64,000 nt of DNA from assembly GCA_023898365.1 (NCBI GenBank), contig CP060219.1, positions 248,001 through 312,000 on the forward strand, given 5' to 3'. The notes beneath the pieces are model-generated. The model was not told the origin of the DNA, searched no databases, and worked only from the letters and a program-made list of their open reading frames with translations. Position numbers and translations under genes: made by a program. The DNA is from Candidatus Woesearchaeota archaeon. GTDB lineage: Archaea; Nanobdellota; Nanobdellia; Woesearchaeales; GCA-023898365. Of the stretch, positions 53,405 through 61,200 are shown piece after piece; within the stretch, counting starts at the first letter, position 1; every line of letters starts with the position of its first letter.

Positions 53405-54460
53405 CTAAGAAAGTTCTAGGAACGTTATCTCACTACGTGAACCTAGACGCATCGGCGGACCCCATGTTCCCGTTCCCGAAGAAACATAGAGTGAGAAACC
53501 ACCAAAGCGATACAATCCTTTGTACTGAGGAAATTTTGCTTTTACAAGAAGTGAGAAAGGAAAAATCTGTCCTGCGTGGGTGTGGCCTGAAAGTTGCAAC
53601 CGCATACCTCGTTTTTTGGCAATTTCTTGACCAATAGGTACGTGTTGAAGTACTATCGATGGTTTCTTTGCATCGAAAGGTATTTGAGCGATAACCTCGC
53701 GAGCCTTTTTTTCGCTATCATAATACGTAAGTCCGATCAGTTGCACACCTTTAAAAAAAACCACTTCATCTTGTAGCACACGCAAATTATATTTGGCCAA
53801 TCGTTTGAGGACGTTGTCAATACCATCATAATATTCGTGATTGCCTAGGACCACATAGACAGGCATCGTAAGATCGTGTAACGCCGCAAATGATTCATCC
53901 GTGAGTTTCCCACTTCCATCCACTAAGTCCCCTGTGACTACAACAACGTCAGGTCGCAACGCATTTGTTTTGGCAACAACCTTTTCTAAAAATTTTCTTG
54001 AATGAATAGTTCCGACATGGATATCAGAAAGTTGGACGACACTTAACTTCTTTCCAAAATGAGGAATGGTCACTTTCTTAACAATAAGTTTCGAACCCGC
54101 AAAGAGCGCATAAGCAGTTACCCCTGCTAAACCGGCAAGAACTGCCCATCCAACTTTTTCTTTGCCAAACAACGGTATACCCACGTTGATGAATTCAAGG
54201 AAAATGGTGCACGTAAAGAGGAAAAAAATGATGCCAAGCCAAGAACTTGCAAGAAAATAAAGCCACCTGGTCGGCAATGAATGAAACAATCGATCAATAA
54301 GAGCGGCGACAGGATAGAATAAGGAGAGGAGAAGAGCAACTAACCAAAGAGAAAGTGTAATTGAGAAAAAACCAAAGAGACGAAATAAAGAATAATAATG
54401 AATAAGATACAGAATTGACGCAAAGACAAAAAGAAACAACGCAAACAATAATTTTTTCAT
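53405..54460 (-). CDS. Membrane-anchored metallophosphoesterase (YkuE-like)
   Basis: The protein has 351 residues. Four N-terminal membrane helices (residues 3-135) precede a calcineurin-like phosphoesterase domain. The metal motifs are SDIHVGTIH (DxH), VVTGDLVDGS (GDxxD), LGNHEYYDG (GNHE), QHVPIG and SGHTHAGQIFPF (GHxH). It probably hydrolyses a phosphodiester or phospholipid head group at the membrane; related YkuE and UDP-sugar-lipid hydrolases have this layout. A TATA tract (CTTTTTATAG) is centred 26 bases upstream. The gene converges on the ABC transporter gene with 24 bases between stops. Confidence 0.88.
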   Translation of the reverse strand: MKKLLFALFLFVFASILYLIHYYSLFRLFGFFSITLSLWLVALLLSLFYPVAALIDRLFHSLPTRWLYFLASSWLGIIFFLFTCTIFLEFINVGIPLFGKEKVGWAVLAGLAGVTAYALFAGSKLIVKKVTIPHFGKKLSVVQLSDIHVGTIHSRKFLEKVVAKTNALRPDVVVVTGDLVDGSGKLTDESFAALHDLTMPVYVVLGNHEYYDGIDNVLKRLAKYNLRVLQDEVVFFKGVQLIGLTYYDSEKKAREVIAQIPFDAKKPSIVLQHVPIGQEIAKKRGMRLQLSGHTHAGQIFPFSLLVKAKFPQYKGLYRFGGFSLYVSSGTGTWGPPMRLGSRSEITFLELS

Positions 54461-54499
54461 GAAAAAAGTCTTTTCGCCCCCTATAAAAAGGTTGTGAAA

Positions 54500-55123
54500 T
54501 CAGCTACGAGTAAAACAAAACCCTGTTACTTCAATATAGATGCGTTTTTTTTGATGATGCGCATGGGTTTGTTTGAGCGGATACGAAAAGGGCAATTCCC
54601 AAGCAATGCGCAAAGTATGATCTTGACAAAAGGCAGTAATGAAATCTTTTGTAATAGTTTTGTGAAAAGAAAGAATGGTTGGCGCGCAAAGCACTGCTCG
54701 CTCTAAAAAGAATTTGTCTGCGTGAGCTGATTTGGTCCCAAAAGGAGGATTCATAATGATCACATCAACCTGCTCAGAAAATGTTGCTATGTCTTTGATA
54801 ACCACTTCATATGAGAATGTTTGTTCGGTTTGCTCAGCAAGATACGCAAGGTTTTCAAGCAACGTTTCTTTTACCGTCAAATCTTTTTCAACAAAAACAA
54901 CATGCTTTGCACCCAGAAGGAGCGCGCCAATACCTAAAATGCCAGGTCCGGCACCAAAATCCGCCACAGTTTTTTCTTCAATGTAACCTTGCAAGGCCGC
55001 ATGCCAAAGAAAGGTTGCAGCAACTTCGCTATCTGTCGCGTATTGTTCATCAGCAAGTGTTGGATGTGCAAATCCTTTTAGCCTCGAGAGAAATACCGCG
55101 AGGGACTTTTTTGAAGGAAACAT
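54500..55123 (-). CDS. Predicted RNA N6-adenine methyltransferase (COG2263 / METTL5-like)
   Basis: This 207-residue SAM-dependent methyltransferase has the motif I VADFGAGPGILGIGALLLGA, an acidic ribose-binding residue in VVFVEKD, and the catalytic IIMNPPFGTKSAHADKFFLE (NPPF), diagnostic of N6-adenine amino-methyltransferases. The start MFPSKKSLAVFLSRLKGF and EQYATDSEVAATFL match the archaeal family related to METTL5, which methylates a small-subunit rRNA adenine. A TATA tract (TTTTTTATAG) is 27 bases from the ATG. Confidence 0.85.
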   Translation of the reverse strand: MFPSKKSLAVFLSRLKGFAHPTLADEQYATDSEVAATFLWHAALQGYIEEKTVADFGAGPGILGIGALLLGAKHVVFVEKDLTVKETLLENLAYLAEQTEQTFSYEVVIKDIATFSEQVDVIIMNPPFGTKSAHADKFFLERAVLCAPTILSFHKTITKDFITAFCQDHTLRIAWELPFSYPLKQTHAHHQKKRIYIEVTGFCFTRS

Positions 55124-55156
55124 GAAAAGAAGAAATGACGTTGACTATAAAAAACT

Positions 55157-55885
55157 TCACTTATGCTTCTTGTTCTTGTAGACGATCGTGCGATAAGGAA
55201 ATGGTATCTCTATGCCAGCTTTGTCAAAGGCTTCTTTGATCGATTTATTCAAATCACAACCAAGAATAAATGCATCGCCAGGAGTCTTTGCCCACACCCA
55301 TGCGCGCAATTTTATTGCAGAATCAGAAAACCCAAGAACACGCACAACAACCGCAGGCTTTTTCTCTTTTCGTTCATCATCAGTTCGGTGATCTAAAAAA
55401 AGAGGATGTTTTTGAGCTTCTCTTGCCATAATCTTCATGGCGTTGTCAATTGAAGAATCATAGCTTATACCCACTTCAACAAATTTGCATATGTTTTCAT
55501 CTTCAATATTTGCATTCTCAATAACTTCTGAGTTCATAAGAGAATTGGGAATAATAATACGTTTATTTTCAAAACTGCGAATGACGGTGTGTTTGAGCGT
55601 TATATCTTCAACCGTTCCTAAATAGTTTTTGACAGATATTACATCACCCACCCGGAAGGGTTTGAAAATGGCAATAAAAATTCCTGACACAATATTTGCA
55701 AAAACTGACTGTGAAGCAAAACCCAAAATTAATGCAAGAACTCCTGCACCTGCAAAAAGAGAAACGGAAAGTGCACGAAGCGAAGGCACAACATAAATTG
55801 CAAGACCAATACCGATAACATACACAAGCCCTGCAACAAGGTGACGCATAAACTTTATTTGCGTCAAATTATGCTGGTGGTGCAT
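55157..55885 (-). CDS. MscS-family mechanosensitive channel (annotatable part)
   Basis: From the ATG at 55885 the frame gives 242 residues. They include two membrane helices (LVYVIGIGLAIYVVPSLRAL and the pore helix LFAGAGVLALILGFASQSVF) and the beta and alpha/beta vestibule domains (PFRVGDVISVKNYLGTVEDI, RIIIPNSLMNSEVIENANIE). MscS channels open under membrane tension to release solutes. The open frame continues 5' of this ATG without a stop for about 140 bases and encodes a further membrane helix, so the true start is probably upstream (see the separate entry). Confidence 0.9.
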   Translation of the reverse strand: MHHQHNLTQIKFMRHLVAGLVYVIGIGLAIYVVPSLRALSVSLFAGAGVLALILGFASQSVFANIVSGIFIAIFKPFRVGDVISVKNYLGTVEDITLKHTVIRSFENKRIIIPNSLMNSEVIENANIEDENICKFVEVGISYDSSIDNAMKIMAREAQKHPLFLDHRTDDERKEKKPAVVVRVLGFSDSAIKLRAWVWAKTPGDAFILGCDLNKSIKEAFDKAGIEIPFPYRTIVYKNKKHK

Positions 55886-56027
55886 ACCATAGGAAGTGAA
55901 GCCCTTTCGTGAAGCTCGCGCAACATGCGCGGTAACGAACAGAATGAGAAATACTAAGAAGAATTTTCCAAACCAAGAATCAAAAATAAAGGATATATCT
56001 GCAAATTCTATTGAAACCTCACCCCAT
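55886..56027 (-). other. Frame-disrupted N-terminal extension of the MscS gene
   Basis: This segment encodes, in frame with the channel, a helix (KFFLVFLILFVTAHVARA) leading straight into its first known residues. An ATG at 56027 is 27.5 bases from the centre of a TATA box (56051-56058) but is out of frame: it reads ATG GGG TGA. Removing one G from the GGGG run would give MGEVSIEFADISFIF and join the channel frame. Either a sequencing/assembly indel or a real frameshift is present. Confidence 0.65.
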
Positions 56028-56050
56028 CACTGTTTGAGGAGAAAGGAGAG

Positions 56051-56058
56051 TTTATATG
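56051..56058 (-). promoter_or_regulatory. TATA box of the MscS gene
   Basis: On the minus strand it reads CATATAAA, centred 27.5 bases from the ATG at 56027. This supports that ATG as the intended leaderless start. Confidence 0.55.
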
Positions 56059-56143
56059 TTTTTCCCAACAAAAACGAATAAGAAAATCGTAGGGTAAACG
56101 TTATAAAGAATTACTACCTGGTTGATTCTTGAGGTGAGTGCCC

Positions 56144-58231
56144 ATGCTTCGATTTGAACATGTTAATCCTGAAAGACTTCTCAAACTCCACAAAGGAAAA
56201 AGTTATTCGTTCTCATGTACGCTAACAGAACATAACAACAAAACCCCTCTCGTTGAACTGATTTCAACCATACAAGGAAAAGAAGAAGTTCATCCGCTCA
56301 AAATCAGTGAACGAAAAAAAATCGGAGAGAGCGTACATTTTTGTTTCGAGAAAACCTTGCCCACAAAAGATACGGGCATGTTCACCGTCCAGTTTCGTGC
56401 AAAAGTTCGAGGAGGCAAATGGCTTTACACACAAAAAACAGAAGTGCATGTTGACCCTGCCTGGATCGAATCGGCAGTTATCTACAACGCATTTATTCGT
56501 TTGTTTGGCGCGGAAAAAGGAAAGCGCGCAGGAACGTTTGATGATTTGAAAGCAGAACTTGACGAATTAAAAAAAATGGGAGTGACTGCCATCTACCTTA
56601 ATCCCATTCACCAAATCGGAGAATTTATGAGAAAGGTGTCAAGTCATGACGTCATCCCATCTTATTTTCATCCAGGATCCCCTTATTCTATCAAAGATTA
56701 CAAATCAATCGATCCAGAACTCGGACTTGATATTGACAACGAAGATAAAGATCCAGAATATGCAGATCCAAGTGATGAATTTCGCGAACTCGTCCATGCA
56801 GCACACGAACGAGGCATGCGCGTAATTATGGATCTTGTGTTCAACCATACCTCTCACGATTGTGTCTTTCAAAAACTCCATCCTGAATGGTATTTGTACA
56901 AGAAGAACATTATGAGTTTGGATGAACCATTCATCTATCCGGAAGAAGTCGGTACAAAACCCTGGGGCAATCCAAAAAACACGTTCTGCCCGTTCGATCA
57001 CGGATTCTGGTGGGAAGATGTAGCGCAACTTAACTGGGAACATATGATTCCCGAAGGCCAAAACAAACCACCGCACAATTCAACAAAAGATAAAATGTAT
57101 CGCTATTTCAAATCCATTCCTAAATGGTGGGTGAGAAACTTCGGTATTGATGGATTTCGCTGTGACGTTGCCTATCGCGTCCCCGACGATTTTTGGAAAG
57201 AGTGCATTGCAGAAACGCGAGCAATTGCAAAAAACACGAAAAATGAAACGCTTGACAAAGACACCATCTATATTGCAGAAACATGGGTTGATAATTTGCA
57301 AGGATTATTCCATGCAGGATTTCATGCCGTCTACGGAGAATTTAGTCATAAACTTAACAGCGCAACTGATTTCAATGGATATACCGGGTATATGAACAGT
57401 ACTGCGTTTCCAATCAATGCAAAGTTCTTGCTCTTTCCAGAAAATCATGATACGCCACGAACTGCAGAAAAAAGTGGTCTTGTCAACAAATCAAACGAAA
57501 AGGCACGCATCAATGTCAACAAGAGCAGATGGGTGCTTTCAGCTGCAAGTAACGGAATTCCTATGATTTACAACGGGTTTGAAGTCATCGAATGGAAGGG
57601 AACGGATTTGTTCGGGTACGGTGCAATTGACTGGAACTCCGAAATTGATATCATTAACTATATTGCAAAAATAAATAAGATAAGGGAACATAATCCTGCT
57701 CTTATCAACGGCGCGTTTCTACCCCTTTCAGCACATAATGAAGACCTCATTGCCATAAAAAGATGGACGGATAAGCAAACTATTTTTGTTGTAGCAAATG
57801 TACACGCAACCGAAAGCAGAGAAGGACTTATTGAGACAGGCATCCAAGGAACATTTCGATTTAAAGATTTAATCGATGGCGAAGAATACCATTACCAAAA
57901 TTCAAGCGTGTATGTGCATTTGCCTGCAGGAAGAAGCCATATCTTTCTTTTAGAAAAACATAAGAAAACAGAAACAAAGAAAAAAAACGTTGTGAAGAAT
58001 AAGTCTGCAGCAAAAAAAACAGTTACAAAAAAGAAAACAGTGACTAAGAAAAAAACCACCGTAAAGAATAAAGCAGCGCCAAAAAAAACAGCAGTCAAAA
58101 AAAAGGCACCGAAGAAGAAAGTTGCAACAAATAAAAAAGCCATAAGCGGCAAGAACACGCAAAAAACTAAGAAAACTACGATAAAAAAAACTGCTCGAAA
58201 GAAAATTTCCAAAAAAGCTCCTCAAAAGTAA
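56144..58231 (+). CDS. Cytosolic GH13 alpha-amylase-family enzyme with lysine-rich tail
   Basis: The protein has 695 residues. There is no signal peptide, so it should act on internal glycan. An N-terminal beta domain (about 1-105) precedes the TIM barrel. GH13 regions are VIMDLVFNHTSHD (I), GIDGFRCDVAYR (II, nucleophile Asp), IYIAETWVDN (III, acid Glu) and LFPENHDTPRT (IV, Asp). The C-terminal beta domain ends near residue 605. The last 90 residues are nearly all Lys, Thr and Ala (TKKKTVTKKKTTVKNKA and similar), resembling a linker-histone tail. The ATG at 56144 has GAGGTGA 6 bases upstream; an in-frame GTG lies 6 bases earlier. The sugar kinase at 40421 is a plausible metabolic partner. Confidence 0.92.
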   Translation: MLRFEHVNPERLLKLHKGKSYSFSCTLTEHNNKTPLVELISTIQGKEEVHPLKISERKKIGESVHFCFEKTLPTKDTGMFTVQFRAKVRGGKWLYTQKTEVHVDPAWIESAVIYNAFIRLFGAEKGKRAGTFDDLKAELDELKKMGVTAIYLNPIHQIGEFMRKVSSHDVIPSYFHPGSPYSIKDYKSIDPELGLDIDNEDKDPEYADPSDEFRELVHAAHERGMRVIMDLVFNHTSHDCVFQKLHPEWYLYKKNIMSLDEPFIYPEEVGTKPWGNPKNTFCPFDHGFWWEDVAQLNWEHMIPEGQNKPPHNSTKDKMYRYFKSIPKWWVRNFGIDGFRCDVAYRVPDDFWKECIAETRAIAKNTKNETLDKDTIYIAETWVDNLQGLFHAGFHAVYGEFSHKLNSATDFNGYTGYMNSTAFPINAKFLLFPENHDTPRTAEKSGLVNKSNEKARINVNKSRWVLSAASNGIPMIYNGFEVIEWKGTDLFGYGAIDWNSEIDIINYIAKINKIREHNPALINGAFLPLSAHNEDLIAIKRWTDKQTIFVVANVHATESREGLIETGIQGTFRFKDLIDGEEYHYQNSSVYVHLPAGRSHIFLLEKHKKTETKKKNVVKNKSAAKKTVTKKKTVTKKKTTVKNKAAPKKTAVKKKAPKKKVATNKKAISGKNTQKTKKTTIKKTARKKISKKAPQK

Positions 58232-58284
58232 GAAAAAAGACACGCGCAAGCTTTTTAAAACGAGGATTCTTCAAGAATTATGGT

Positions 58285-61200
58285 GTGAGTGGGCAATCAT
58301 CAAACAAACAAGGCTTAATTACTATTGGTCTCATTATTCTTCTCTTCGCAGCAGGATGTACGCTCAGTCCACAAACAGATATTGACAAAGAAATTGTCAG
58401 AGATACTATTTATCCAGACAGCCTTTACGGACCACAAGAACAACAACCAGGGTCGCCTTCCGATCAATCAAATGTGGCAGGGAGAGCAACAGGAAGTGTT
58501 GGAGGAAATACTGGGTGTTTGTCCTACGATTCTCTCTTCAAAGGAAGCACCGTTGCCAGCCTCACCACAGACCTTGCAAAGTACGAACAAATTTGTGACA
58601 ATGACAAATCGCTCTTTGAAGAAGAAAAACAGAACATTCTCTCTCTTCGCAAAGAAAAACTTGTTGCGCTCATTAAAGAAAATCCTTCGGCGGCAGTTGC
58701 GAGTGCTACATTAGATGATGGTTTTCTCGCCACCCTCTCACCTGAAGAGAAAGAAAACTTCGTTGAATTTCGAGGAACAAAAGAAGGGACAATGGTTCTT
58801 TCCTACGCTGATTATTATGATGAAGAAACGGAAGAATTTGTTGATGCAACTCTTGAATTCGGCATCGTTGATGATGAGGGGTATGTCGAACTTATCGGTG
58901 CAGAATTTGAAGACCTTGAACTCGTCACCGGACAACCTGTTGAAGCAGATGGCGTTGCCATTGGCGGCTACATGGCACTTGATGGAGAGGATGATGAGAG
59001 TTTCACCATTCTCAATCAAGATATTGCTAGTCTTCCTTTAAGTGATGGCTTTGGCGAACAGCGCGTGCTTGTACTTATCACCTATTATGAAGGTTATCCC
59101 ATTCCTGGCGGAACAAACGAAGCTGTTGAAGATTTTTTCTTTAGCAACGAAACGGGGTCGTTTGCAAACTATTATTATCATAACTCCTATGGTAATGCTT
59201 GGGTAACAGGCGAAGTGCACGGACCATACTTGATCGACCCCGCAGAAATAGATGGCTATTATGACTTCAGCACAATAGCACTACAACGAGCACATGAAGA
59301 AGGAGTTGATCTCACCCAATTTAACAGAATTGTCACCGCGCACAATCATTCTGAAGGAATAACTAACTGGGGAGGTGTTTGCAATCTTGGCATGAGTCAT
59401 GACGCACCGTATTTCCCCGGAGGGCCTAGAGGTAATTTTAGCAAGTGCCATGTGAAAAGTAGCGTCAGAAGTCTTCGCGTCACCACGCATGAAGTTGGTC
59501 ACGCGTTTGGCCTTAACCATGCAAAACGGTTGAAATGCAGACCAGTTCTCCAAAGTACTATGTGGTTCAAAACTCCTTACTCTGATAGCTGCGGAGCAGA
59601 AACGTATGCGGATTACATGGACGTCATGGGAGGTGGCAGCACCGCCTATTTTTCAGCGGCGCATAAAAGCGAACTTGGCTGGCTTCCTCAAGATAATGTT
59701 ATGACAGCAACCGAAGGAGAATTCATCATTTATCCTGGCAGTAATTTGCCAACACCCGGACAATATCAACTCTTGCAAATTCCTTACGGCTACGAGAAAC
59801 TCATCATGGGAGGAGATCCGAACATGATGCTCACCGTTGATTACCGTCAACCAGTCGGGTATGATAATCCTATGCATTCCTACATGATTAACAATGTGAA
59901 TGAAACAAGCGGCGTGCACATTCGATTTGCACAAAAAGCAAAAATGAACAGATACACGGGAGAATATACAGCTGTTGTTGTTGCAGGAGAAGGAAACTAC
60001 ACCAATTACACAACTGCTGGAGGAACCATTTACTATATCAATCGACACTCTGTGCTTCCAGGCGAATCCTATCTTGATTGGCATGCAGGAATTAACATCA
60101 CCACGCTTGAAGCAACAAACGAATATGCGCGTGTTAAAGTCGAGCACTTATACAAAGAGGAAACAGGACCCGGACTTAATTTCACCTTTGACAACAATTA
60201 TCAAAATACCGGATGGTATAATCCCCTGATTGTTAGCTATCCCCCCACAAGTGTTGGATCGATCTCCTACGAAGATAGCACCCTCTCACTCAATCAAGCC
60301 GGAAAAATAGATTTGCGCTCTCTTGGTGAGTTTTTCTCAGGGATGGTCGGTACTCGAGAAGCACTCACACTTTCTCTTTGGGTCAAACCAGAAAGCGAGA
60401 TGAGTATGACTATTGGCACATTCGGCCCGGTTTCCCTTACAAGCAATATCTTTCCGTCACCAGGCAGATTAACTGTCGGACTTGATTTCCAAGAATATAA
60501 CGAAGTATATCAAAATTTTAATGAGGTGTCAGCATATGTATTTACTGACCGCCCACCACTAAACGAATGGACTCATATTGCTGTAACCTATGATGGAACA
60601 GAAATGAGAACATACTTTAATGGAGTAGTGCAAGGAGGCACAACTCAGGATAATTTGGGAAATAGTTTATCGACAGTTAATGTGTCAAGAGCATCATCCG
60701 ATTTCATCATTGGAAGTTATGATGGCGCAGCAGGAAGTTTTATTGGCAATATTGACAATGTGAGTATGTACGTAAGAGCATTAGGTCCTGGAGAAATAGC
60801 TGCTCTTGCAGGCATTGCAGAAGCATTTGCCATCTATCCTCTTTCTCCAACGAATGGAGCGACGTTTAACACGAGCTCTCTTTCTTTTGAAGCGGAAATT
60901 GTCAGCGATACTGCTGTGCTCTCCTGCACCTTAGTTGTTGATGCTACTGAAATGCAAACAGTTGATTCGCCTCAAACAGACGTTTCCTTTGGACCATTTG
61001 TATTCGAGGACGGATCACACACGTGGCACATTACCTGCCAGAATGAACTCTTTGAAGAAGCGCAAAGCGAGGAAGCAGCATTTATCATAGACTCACAGCC
61101 ACCTGTTCTCTCAAATATTGTTTACGATGAAATTGCCGAACCAAACATGCTGTACCACGCCACAGGCACCGTTGAAGACTTATCCTCAGGAACAATGACT

